A DNA stretch of 64,000 nucleotides, from assembly GCA_021186555.1 (NCBI GenBank), contig JAJKFL010000003.1, positions 23,951,908 to 24,015,907 of the forward strand. Direction: 5' to 3'. Position numbers and translations under genes: made by a program. The DNA comes from Reticulitermes speratus (Eukaryota > Arthropoda > Insecta > Blattodea > Rhinotermitidae). The notes below the pieces were generated by a model that was given only the letters and a program-made list of their open reading frames with translations, searched no databases and was not told the DNA's origin. Positions 21,418-31,619 of this stretch are shown here, one piece after another; position 1 is the stretch's first letter; each line of letters opens with the position of its first letter.

Positions 21418-21605
21418 TTCCCATCTGTATGTAGGTCTCCCAAGTGTCCTCTTCCCTTCAGGCTTTCCAACTTGAATTTTGTAATTATTTTTCATCCCTT
21501 CTATGCATGATACATACTCTGTCAATCACATCTTCCTTGATTGCCTACCCTAACAATACATGGGGAAGAGACCAATTATTAGGCTTCTCATTTTACCGTA
21601 CATTT
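21418..21605 (-). mobile_element. RTE-type LINE 3' fragment in the Rab intron
   Basis: The - strand contains QVGKPEGKRTLGRPTYRW, the near-C-terminal LVGKPEGKRPLGRPRRRW signature of the RTE-type LINEs found elsewhere in the window. It is heavily decayed, with no intact frame. Confidence 0.55.
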
Positions 21606-22519
21606 TTCGCCATCTTGCTACTTGCTCCGTCTTAGGTTCAAATATTCCCCTCAACAGAACGCAGCTTAGTTTTGGGGCTTTGTTATCCACTATTTGAATA
21701 TACAAAAATTTAACACAATGTTGCAGAAACTGTCTCTATCCAAGGCATCTGCGCAGTTGGGCGCGTTAGGTGAGCTGGGTAACCTGTATCACATTAACTA
21801 TCACAATACATATACCTCAGATCTTTTTTTTTTTACAAAAAGGTGTAAATATTAATGGATACCTAAAACCAAGACGCAATACGTCGTCGACTTTAGTACC
21901 ATCACATTATACCAAGAAACCATCTCACACATTACTAGTTCGAAACAGGGAGACCGCTAGCCACGCGCATCCGGGAACATCGACCCAATCTTAAAGAGGG
22001 CCTTGGTGGAAAACTTAAACTGGTTCATCATGCCTATGAAGAAATACATTGGATAGGATGGAATGAAGCCAAGATTTTGCAAACTGAAGCGAACAGAAGG
22101 TACAGGAAATGCAAGGAATGAGTGCACACGTCATGTTGGAGAAAACCAAACAGCCAACCAGGTTTCTTCCTTTTGAATTTCCCTGTTCTGCAAGGAGGTT
22201 AACAATTCGTAAGAAATGCCGGCTTGTATTTTAAACAATGGACGATGAACAACGAAAAAATGTGGGTAGTGTTATGAACATCAGAACCCTATAGAATTGA
22301 ATTACCCAAAGCAAGAAACCAAGTTTTACACCCGTACAAAACAGGCACAATTACACTGCTTCTGCACGTTAAAACGCAATCATTCTGCTCTTATTTTAGG
22401 GTACTTCCAAGCATTTGCACATACAAAACGGTTCTTATGGTTAGGACTTTATAACGTTTATTTCACTCACAGAGTCCATTTCCGTTGAACAGATTAACTA
22501 GGTTAATGGAACTTCTTAC

Positions 22520-22736
22520 CAGCAATATCCCACAGCTGCAATTTCACAGTACGTGTCTCTGACCATTTAACAACCTTCAGTGCAAAATCAACTCCTACAG
22601 TTCCTTTATAATCCCTCTTATACGAATTCTGAACATATCGCCGGACAAATGATGTCTTCCCAACAGTAGGGTCTCCTATGATGATCACTTTAAACAGCTT
22701 CTCTGGTGCGAGAGATATTTCAGAATAGAGATCCAT
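22520..22736 (-). CDS. Rab29: Rab29-like GTPase, exon 1 (P-loop and switch I)
   Basis: The start ATG at 22736-22734 gives MDLYSEISLAPEKLFKVIII, GDPTVGKTSFVRRYVQNSY, KRDYKGTVGVDFALKVVKW and TVKLQLWDIAG, then donor g|gtaagaa. GDPTVGKTS is the P-loop, the Thr of KGTVGVD is switch I, and WDIAG(QE) is the G3 motif. An in-frame ATG 69 bp upstream would add 23 residues, but the inner start fits the length of known Rab29/32 proteins. The joined gene encodes 212 residues, the usual Rab size. Rab29 proteins act at the trans-Golgi and lysosome-related organelles. Insect members are poorly studied, and the call against Rab32 rests on switch II sequence. Confidence 0.88.
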
Positions 22737-22809
22737 TGTAATTCGACCAGCACCGGCTCCTCTCACCAAATGGAACGTGCTGAATATAATCCAGTCGGAA
22801 CACATGCTT

Positions 22810-25000
22810 TCTTAATCCCCCACAACTGGCAGTAATTGCGTATGACTGGCGTAGCGAGTGGCAACGCGGAGCTATGCAAGATGCATACGTAAATGTTTAC
22901 TTTTTATATTACTTTCGATAATTTTTGTGTTCGTTGTAATTTATTTTCAGTGTTGTGTGTTCCTTTATTGTCAGGTATTTGGATCCTTGTTGCATCCACA
23001 GAGACATTATTTTATCTGACAGTTATCGCCAGTCACTTCCATCAGCTTTATTATAGTATACGTAGAAACACATGCCCTCTCGTCGGCTTCAAAAATAAAC
23101 TGCTGCTGAGCAGAAAGCTTATGAGTCATCTTGTCGCTGTGCGCATGTCATATATTACATAAATTCAAGACGGCTCGTGTAAATTCGGAAAACAATTTAC
23201 AAATACGTAAAAATTTTCTAGCAACAGGTTGGTTACATTCTAAACGAACAGGCAGGAGACAAGTGCGCGCTGCATCAACATAAGGTAAGATAACTGTGGT
23301 TTAGGAACTACGACACAGATGTTGGGTCTTTATTATGTACAGACTGATGGAGATGGAGTACTCCATCAGCCTGTTTATAATGAAGACAAATGAAACAAAA
23401 CACGGGAATCGCTTCACAAATTTAGGCCTGTTTAAAAATTTTACGTGGAAACGGATGATCAAATCCTAAAATATATAATATACACAGCTCTTAGACAGGA
23501 TTACTGGTTACAGTTTTTAAACTGTTATCTTATATACTTTAACGAAAGCTAAATACATGACAATATGAATCATATAAAAAACATTACATTCTTTCAAAAT
23601 TCCCATTTTCATGGCAGAGAATGAGATCTTATTCTGTTGTTGACCTTACTGTTGCACTTAACCTTCCTTTAAGTATTTTTAAAGTTGTAATACCTGATGA
23701 TGGCCATACAGGCCGAAAAATGTTGTATTAAATATTAAACAACCAAAAACATTGAGTTGTGATCGACGGTCTGTTAATTATTCCACTATATGTCACAACG
23801 GGATGTACAAACCGAATTTTACAACTAGTTGTTTTTCGTTCTAAACACACGTTCGGAAGCCTTTTCAATCTAAGTCCATGGAGAATTATATCCATTATTT
23901 ACAAAATACACCATATGCCGGAGAATATGACTCTCAAACGCCGTTTATAAAGTAACTGATCACCTTCCAGTGATGTAAAGACGGAAATCAGTGGCAATGA
24001 TGAAAACATTATTTCACCACCGCTGACAACACAAAAAAGCTGGGAACAGAGAATGGGTAAATAAAAAGACTGAGACAACAGAATCTAAGAACAAAAATGC
24101 GTATAACGCTTAACACAAGGCGTATATAGGCGTGCGTATGGGGTGTGCCAGTTGTGCCCAGGCCCACTCTAATGTCTCAAAAACAACAATTTGCTATTTT
24201 GTGTCTCCTTTTTAAGTTTGTAGTTTTAAGTAGAGTTTAGTTGTTAACTTTAAAAATGGTTTGATTTAGTTTCAGATTATATAGTTTGCTAGATGAATAA
24301 ACATAATATATTTTATGACAATATTCAACAAACGTTCATCTTTTAAAGAAATGAAAAATAAAATTCCCTTGGTGCACACTCTAATGAAATGTGGTGGGCA
24401 CGCTTATGAAGGCTTATATGGAGTTTTAACCAACAACTGGCACTCAAGGTGTGGATGACAACATAACACGGGACGAACAATATTACATACCAGATTTAGA
24501 GGAGAAGGCAGGCTATGAGATTAAATATTAATATAAAAACTAACCCGCACCGATGGATCTACTATACGTAGGTACATTATAATGGTACAAATTAACTTTT
24601 AAAAAATGTGGTTATACATGCAAGTTAAAGATTCCCATTTTAACAATAAAGTAGAATAAAAGGAAATTTGTTACGAGTTAAAACATGTAAAGTTCTATTA
24701 CATTTTAAAATGTTTAGAGGATGAAACCTTACGGTTAGAATCTTATACCCTTACATCATCACCGTGCACTTACGAGTATCACAAATTATACAGAATAAAG
24801 AATATAGAATACAGAATAAAGTTGGGACAAACTAAACAAAAGGTTGAAATTGTTATATTACTCTGAAATGAAAAACTTCAAACTAAATAAATAAGTAAAT
24901 AAATAAATAACTCCATAAAGGAGAGTCAAGTTGAAAAACAATGCTGATAAAGCATATCCTTTTATCATACTACTCTTAAGAAGAAACGTATCACACAAAC
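22810..25000. other. Region upstream of the Rab gene; no gene recognised
   Basis: AT-rich. Just upstream of exon 1 a short CpG-containing stretch (22850-22880) could hold the Rab promoter, but no TATA or initiator was assigned. The hammerhead-like motif at 23688-23730 is the only structured item. A short aaat-type run at about 24886-24911 may be a LINE tail. No exon was identified. Confidence 0.4.
23688..23730 (+). ncRNA. Hammerhead-ribozyme-like motif (Penelope-type)
   Basis: In order: stem I strand taatac (23688-23693), core ctgatga (23694-23700), one extra T, stem II ggcc/ggcc around loop ataca (23702-23714), core gaaa (23715-23718), a very short stem III region, and the stem I partner gtatta (23725-23730), a perfect 6-bp match. 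Hammerhead motifs with minimal stem III are reported in Penelope-like retroelements. The extra base after ctgatga departs from the canonical fold, so activity is uncertain. Confidence 0.5.
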
Positions 25001-25022
25001 ATAGAGTCCGTTCGGACTCTAT
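25001..25022. repeat. Short perfect hairpin palindrome
   Basis: atagagtccg and its exact complement cggactctat are separated by tt, giving a 10-bp stem with a 2-base gap (or 8 bp with a guuc-type loop). No neighbouring gene explains it. It could be a chance hairpin or the relic of an element end. Confidence 0.6.
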
Positions 25023-25264
25023 TATAGGTTTTATTTACACATGTTTCCATTAACTTAACTATTTGCATGGACATACCAAACTCATTGACAATAAAAACAG
25101 GCCCTCCCCCTTAAATGAGTGAAAGACATTCTTCAAGGATATAAATAGCTGAAGTATTGCTCCAGTACACTTCCACATTTTCTTAAGTATTCTATGAATG
25201 CAGAATATGTGATCAGTAATCAGTCTGTTATGTTGAAATACATATTGTTAATCCCCAATAATTT

Positions 25265-25998
25265 TGCCTACGTATAGAGTTAACCTCGACAGAAGAATTT
25301 TGGATAATATTTTGTAAGCAGTTGATAATTGTGATATTTCTCGATAATTACTACAGTCTGTTTCAACGCCACTTTTACAAATATATATAATAATTGACTC
25401 CTTCCAATGTCAGGGAATTCTTTCTTATTCGAAATAGAATTAATCAGCTTATGGATCTCAGAACATACCGTTCTACTTCTTACTTGAATCAATTCTGCTG
25501 GAATTTGATCGATACCAGGTGATTTACATCTTTTCAACTTTTCAGTAGTAATTTCAACCTCAAAGGCACTAATGGCTCAGTTGTATGTATTTTACTCGTA
25601 GTCTGCCTAATACCATTAACCCCACTTACAGTCAGTAGCTAACTGAAATAATTCTTCCACTTATTCAAAATACTGTGGGAATCTGCAAGCATATCACACT
25701 GCTCATCCTTGTAAGACAGCTCTGGGTTTGTAACCCATTTTAAATTAATTTATGCCTCTATGCAACCCTCTAATATCCTGTTCTTAATGTTTATTTCAAG
25801 CTTATAAAAGTTGTTTTTAAATATTCCCTCTTTCCTCCCAGAACTCTCTGCCTGATAGTCTCGCGTCTTAATTGCTCAGATTATCTACGTTACCTTGGTT
25901 TGGATTTTGTAGGCATTACAGTTTAGCCAGCTTCCTTTATCTACATATTTTGAATATTCTTCATCAAACCACTGTTTATGCTGCTTCCGTTCATACTG
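25265..25998 (-). mobile_element. LINE-E: decayed RTE-type LINE fragment
   Basis: Read on the - strand: YERKQHKQWFDEEYSKYVD (from about 25998), then degraded sequence with MLADSHSILNKWKNYFS, TEPLVP and KRCKSPGIDQIPAELIQ, SEIHKLINSISNKKEFPD and remnants of the RT N-terminal region, ending near 25265. It corresponds to the linker between endonuclease and RT of the same LINE type as 30606-33845. It has many frameshifts and stops, and neither end shows a tail or target duplication. Confidence 0.7.
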
Positions 25999-26024
25999 AT
26001 GTAGATTGTCTACATGAAAATAGT

Positions 26025-26064
26025 TATTTTCAATATGTTTCGGCTGTGCTCGGTCATTATCAGG
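26025..26064 (-). ncRNA. Decayed hammerhead-like motif next to LINE-E
   Basis: The - strand reads ctgataatgaccgagcacag then ccgaaacatattg. It has the same core-stem-gaaac order as the motif at 45636-45680, but with G8 of the core changed to A and a mismatched stem II. Probably an inactive relic. Confidence 0.4.
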
Positions 26065-26069
26065 GAAAT

Positions 26070-27910
26070 AATTCATACATCATTGGGTAATAGGCTATCT
26101 TTGAATAAAAATTCTTACGATTAAGAATTATAACTGGTTTAGTATATGGAAAAACTTAATGTTAGGATTGTTCTTTGATAAATTTAATTTAGTTATAATA
26201 TTTAAAGCAAGAAATTCCTATGGGTGCAGAAAATTACTTGGAAGGTTAGATACAAACATCAGTCTGTGTGTAGGATCTCAGTGCGTGTATTACTTTACCA
26301 TTAAATCATAAGCTGAGTGTGTCTTAATCGATATCACTGGAAATTAAATCTGTTGTTAGATTTATCTGCTAATGTAGGTAACAGTCGTGTTAATATTTTT
26401 AATTTACAAATTAGTACAATATAACGTACGCAATGAATACATCAGTCTTACTTGTGTTCTTGTTCATACTGGTAGAGTGGATGTATGATGCTGGAGAGGC
26501 GTATCGAGGATATGTTTTCAAGAGGAATTATGATGCCATGTTCTGCATTGTAGACTGTTTAATCTGTAATTTGGCAGATACTCGTCGCTGCTGTTTTTCG
26601 TAAGCAAAACTTCTTATCCAATTGGAAATACACGAATGGAGTAGTATGTAATGGAAAGCATGCAGAAACACAAGGCAAATTTTCATTAAGTTTCAATATT
26701 AATCAAAACTTTTCCCTATCTACCTATAATCTCCAAAGTCTCTCTTTTTTTGTGTGTACTTTGTATAAACGTTTGTCGTACGTGTTTCAGTGTTGTCCAT
26801 AAATGTGGCATCTAATTTTAAATTTGAGTTTTGAAGAGTGACTCGCAAATAACGACAAACATAAGCAATGTAAGATAGGTAGATAGAATTTTAACATATT
26901 GACAAATGATTAGTACCTGATGTGAGGTAGGTAGGGGGAGATTTACTCATGAATGTAATACTTGATTTTCAAAATTTGAATTGCAAAAGATATATGGCAA
27001 ATAATGGCAAACGTAAGCTACATTTTCGTACATTGTTAACTATTCTTAACGGTTGTGAACTGGGTACTATTCAGATCGATATTAAATGTCATTTGTAATT
27101 GAGGTTGATATACAGTCACAGAAAACTTTGGTATTTAAAAAGTGTTTCAAAATGTTTCACTGAATTTTGTTAATACACAGGAGCAAAATACAGAAGAAGT
27201 CTTAAGAGATTTTTTATAGTTCAGACTTTTTCTCAAGCTTTCTTCAACGCGGTACGTACAGTACGTCACGCAAGCTATTACCGGTAGCTATGCAGTGGAA
27301 GGAAAGAGGCCGTCAGATGCTGTCCGAAATGGAGGTAGGCGCCACCTGCCATTGATTGTGGGATCTATACATCAGAGCAAAGGAAGGTAATCGCAATTTA
27401 AATACGCGTATTGGGAATATTATTAAACGAAACTGAGCATTTATACTTACCCGCAATATTGGTCTGCCGGAGAAGTTGCCGCCACGTCACGGCGGTGCCT
27501 TCTAGATAGATATTTTGATACTACGCAACGTACTATATACACATACACTGAGGAACATAAAAAATCCAGGAAAAGAATGGAGATTCTGACTGTGGTGAAT
27601 TAATAGAAGGTAAACGCATTAACGTAGTGGAGATTTTATGAAGTGTGCATAAACTTTCATGCGAATTCAAAATTTCAGGGCTGAGAAACGCCTTTGGATA
27701 ATATGAGAACTGCACTGCCGTCGTGTATCAGTGTATCAGTGTATCCGCCGGCAATGGAAAGTAATCCGCAAAATTATCCATCATTGTCTGGCTAGGTACA
27801 GTAAGAAAGGTAGGCCTACAGATTGTTTAAGTACCTAGCTGTCCTTGTTTAGAAGCTATTATTCATCAAGATATTAAAAATGCCCTGTCCTTTATAAAAC
27901 GCAAATGTTC
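26070..27910. other. Unannotated AT-rich interval
   Basis: No gene or repeat family recognised. A CpG-richer patch at 27240-27350 includes a short frame beginning MQWKERGRQMLSEME followed by gtaggc, which could be a small first exon, but there is no downstream partner and it is not called. Confidence 0.35.
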
Positions 27911-27919
27911 ATTACCGTG

Positions 27920-28119
27920 CATGCTGTGCAGGTTGGCCTTGGACTGGTTATGAAATAATCAGGTAAGTGACAAAAACAATCAATTAAAATTCTGTATTTC
28001 ACGCCGTAGTACAGTACGACCTTAAGAGAGGACAGCACCATGAAACGATCGATACCTTCTTTATCTAAACAAGTTGGCAAGCATTTCATAACCACTCCAA
28101 GGCCAACCTGCACAGCGTG
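27920..28119. repeat. Inverted repeat, 36-bp arms (34/36 identical)
   Basis: The arms 27920-27955 and 28084-28119 are complementary with two mismatches and share the run gctgtgcaggttggccttgg. The spacer is 128 bp. A transcript would fold into a long hairpin. The arms do not match other repeats I recognised in the window. The 79-residue frame on the - strand spans the structure and is likely fortuitous. Confidence 0.85.
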
Positions 28120-28639
28120 TAGATACAACACAACAGCTTAGACAAATGTGAGTGCCAATGTCACTGTTTTGATTTTAATTTTTTAATTTTAATTTCGTTA
28201 CATATGAAAACATTTTCTATTTATCACGCACATGTTGTAGGCAATATTAAGCAAGCTACCCACCCATACATTACTTAACAACTCCTAGCTGGAACTTGGA
28301 ACTTGAAATGAATCTACAATGACATACCTGATTGACGAACATGTTGTGACAACTTGTAGTAACAAAAGAAGTTAAAATTTGTAAAAAATATTGGTAGTAG
28401 TGTGGTAGAATTTTTCGTCACACATATCCCGATTTTTACGATAAAAATTTTAACATTTTAATCGCATTTTATGGTCTTTTTTTTCCTTAATATATTTTGA
28501 ATAAACAAAAATTGTGAACTTGAAGATGACCTAAAATGGTCGAAACTTGTTGTTCTGTGTAATAGATGTTTGGACGGATTTTGTTTTGATTTCTGTTATA
28601 AACAACACAACGGAATGACGTGCTTTAAAAATGAGATTA

Positions 28640-29400
28640 CTTTTGGAGACCTAGGCATAGACTGAAGAAGAACATTAACATGTTCTTCTCCTCTGGCGCT
28701 GCAGCACCTTGTGCGCCTTGGCTTCCTTGATGACTTTGCTGCAAAGATTTCAATGTGCTTTCCTCCACCACGTTGTCACCTTTCAAGATTTTGGGTCTTT
28801 TAGTGTACAATCTAGCCACATTATTTGGGTCTTCCTTCCTTCCTAGTGCCTTCTGGCTGGGAAAGGGTTATTTTCTTGCAAGGTGCAGCATTATCTTCCG
28901 TTCTCGCTATATGTCCTAGCTATTTCAGTTTAGTCATTTTAATCATTTACATTACTACTGTTTGTATAAATTATACAATTCATCATTGCATTTTATTCTC
29001 CACGTCCCACTGACACAATTTGGGCCACAAATTTTTCTTAAAATATCTCTTTCATATACCATAAAGTTTTTCTTTATCAACTTTCGTGAGGGCCCAGCTC
29101 TCACATTCATAGATTATCACTGGTCTAATTAGGGGTTTTGTGGGTTTTACATTTTATATCTTTCTTTAACAACGCTGACCGCAATATATTTCTCAATCCA
29201 AAGTCATATTTATTTCCTTTATATACTCTAATCCTAATTTCTGGCGTAATATTGTTTCTGTTAGTGATGATGGATCCCAAATATTTAAATTTGCTTTTCT
29301 CTATATCGTTGGTTACACTTACTTGTTTATCTTTAGCTGAATTGCAGATTGTTTCCCTATATTTTTTGTATAATAATTGAACATTAATTCCACTTTTGTG
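28640..29400 (-). mobile_element. LINE-G: decayed LINE C-terminal region of a second RTE-like type
   Basis: The - strand reads VSVTNDIEKSKFKYLGSIIT, NRNNITPEIRIRVYKGNKY, RNILRSALLKKDIKCK, then frame-shifted ECESWALTK, ERDILRKICGPN, WLGHIART, and the end SLQQSHQGSQGAQGAAAPEE. The order (KYLG, NRN.I..EI..R, ESWALT, RDILRKI, GHIAR) matches the region after RT in RTE-like LINEs but differs from the family at 30.6 kb. Multiple frameshifts. Confidence 0.65.
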
Positions 29401-29873
29401 ACATAAACATACACAATGGAGAACTCGCTTTGGAAGAGACTACGGATCTGTCGTAAGACAGACTACAGAATAAATGATATAAACATGTACCTTAAGAATA
29501 TATGGTGTAGAATGCATTAAGCCTTTCGCTGCATTCTGACTACACGGTAGAGTGTATTCCTGTGTTTCTCATAATACACGATTGTTTCCCTACACAGTAC
29601 TAACCGATTCATTTTTATAATGAAAACACACAGAGTTCCCTGTCAGATACGAATTCTCTCCCTCTTGCTTTATGTCTATATATAGACCCTATGTACATAT
29701 ACGTATATTTGTGTGTGGTGTGTGTATATGAGTAGGAAGAAGAGAAGAATTTATTAATCAAAAGGAAATAAAGAAAACAATAAAATGGAAAAAACTAAAA
29801 CCCTTCTCAGCCACCAAACCATCATGGCGTCGTCCCCCGCCCTTTTTAATCAACGCCGCCTAGATAATTTTCC

Positions 29874-29882
<9 letters not shown>

Positions 29883-29927
<45 letters not shown>
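29883..29927. repeat. (AT)n microsatellite
   Basis: About 22 uninterrupted AT dinucleotides. Frames across it on both strands encode only alternating Ile-Tyr and are not genes. Confidence 0.97.
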
Positions 29928-29932
<5 letters not shown>

Positions 29933-30329
29933 TCATTTTGGCTGCACGTAAGAAAGCGGCCAAGCCGATATCACGAAATCTGCCTAGCACTTTTCGGCTA
30001 CCCTGATTGATGTTTTCCGTGATTTTCCTCAATAATAAGCCAAATTCCAGAGAGTAATTACAAGAGAGTGCACGGTTCGGCCCCCAACACCACCCCAATC
30101 ATGGAGGTCATCAGCCACCGTGATTTTGCCCTATGTCGCAAAGTTCTCCAGCATAACCGACCGAGCCACTGTGGGTTCAAATCTCAGACATCCAACCAAA
30201 AAACGTCCTCACCCCTCCCAAAGAAATAAATAATACCATTAGTGGCAGACGTCCTATATGACTACTTCAAGGCCTTCAACAAAAACGGAAAATCTGTCAG
30301 CGTAGGCAAGATCCCGTTATGGTTAAAAG

Positions 30330-30600
30330 GTTTGAGTTTTCAGCCCAGTCGTGTGTCTCGTGAACAGGAATTGCTTTTTGGTTGCTTGGTGTCTTCAGAC
30401 TGGCCATGGTTCACGCGGTTAGACGCCGGCCTTTTGCCAGGTAGACCTAGTTTCAATCCCAGACCAGTCTATATGAGAATTATGGTAGACAAAAATGTCA
30501 CTGGGACAGGTTTCTCTTCGAGTACTTCGGTATTGTCCGGTCAGTTATCATTCCACCCTTGCTGTATACTCATTTTTACCTTAATACTACTCTTATTAGA
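30330..30600 (+). mobile_element. SINE3-like tRNA-derived repeat beside LINE-D
   Basis: tggttcacgcggttagacgc resembles an A box and ggtagacctagtttcaatcc a B box. They are followed by gggacaggtttctcttcgag and a body seen in arthropod SINEs. It ends where the LINE-D leader begins. Another tRNA-like stretch (gagccactgtgggttcaaatc) at about 30160-30185 may be a second, older SINE piece. Confidence 0.5.
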
Positions 30601-30872
30601 AGGACAAGCCATGATAAGTGGGTCCCTATCACCACGGCATGGCGCGTCCTCGGGTTGCGGATGGAGGAACGGCCTCCGTATATGGAGGGTGGCTGCGAAT
30701 ACATTGAATAAGCAGTCGCTGACAGCCGAAAAGGGATGGTCCTCCAGCTTGGGGGTTGGGCGAGATGCTAACAACTCCTTACCGTAAAAAAAATTACCAT
30801 GTTACGAAACACTGCGCAAAGCCTCAAACCTGGACTGATTCTTTGGTACAACTTAAGCAACGGAAAAGGGAT

Positions 30873-31619
30873 ATGAGATTTGGAACATAGAACGTGAGGA
30901 GCCTGTATAGGTCAGGATCACTTATGACAGTGGCCAGGGAAATAGCAAGGTATAATCACATTTAGTGGGTGTACAGGAGGTTAGGTGGGACAAATAAGGC
31001 ACTGTAAGAGCAGAGGATTATAATTTTTCTATGCAAAAGGAAATTAAAGTCATCAATTGAGAACAGGCTTTCTTGTACACCAGAGAATAGTATCAGTAAT
31101 TAAGAAAGTAGAGTTTATTAGTGATAGGCTGTCATATATAGTGCTGGGAAGTCGCTGGTGTAATATCATTGTTCTGAATGCGCAAGCACCAACTGAGGAT
31201 AAAAGTGATGAATCAAAGGACAGTTTCTATGAGGAATTAGAATGGGATTTCGATCATTTTCCTAAGTACCATACGAAAATTCTGTTAGGAGATATTAATA
31301 CAAAATTGGGGAGGGAGGATACTTTCAAACCGACAATCGGAATGAGAGTTTACATGAGGATGGTAATGATAATGGTGTTAGAGTAGTAAACTTTGCCACA
31401 TCATAAGATCTAGTTGTTAATAGCACAATGTTCCCGCACCGAAACATTCATAAATACACCTGGACCTCTCCTGATGGGAAGACTCATAATCAGATCGATC
31501 ACGTATTAATAGACAGGAGGTGTCATTCAAGTATACTGGATGTGCGATCTTTCAGGGGAGCTAACTGTGATACTGATCACTATCTGGTGGTTGCAAAAGT
31601 CAGGGAAAGACTGGCATAA
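30873..31619 (+). pseudogene. LINE-D endonuclease domain
   Basis: From ATG 30873 the frames give MRFGT, a stop in place of Trp, NVRSLYRSGSLMTVAREIAR, then VEFISDRLSYIVLGSRWCNI, IVLNAQAPTEDKSDESKDSF, ILLGDINTKLGRED, MFPHRNIHKYTWTSPDGKTH, NQIDHVLIDRR and RGANCDTDHYLVVAKVRERL. NVRSL, NAxAPTE, GDxNxKLG, TWxSPD, NQIDHV and DTDHY are the APE endonuclease blocks, with catalytic residues present (GDIN, SPD, DH). Breaks occur near 30895, 30990, 31050 and 31345-31425. Confidence 0.8.

Noticed and set aside
27281-27340. Possible short first exon MQWKERGRQMLSEME with gtaggc donor
   Set aside because: No recognisable homology, no promoter element and no partner exon found.
29785-30098. Ile-Tyr repeat frames on both strands
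   Set aside because: An (AT)n microsatellite.
30242-30787. 181-residue open frame on the + strand
   Set aside because: It spans a tRNA-derived SINE and the 5' leader of LINE-D. Both parts are explained as repeats.
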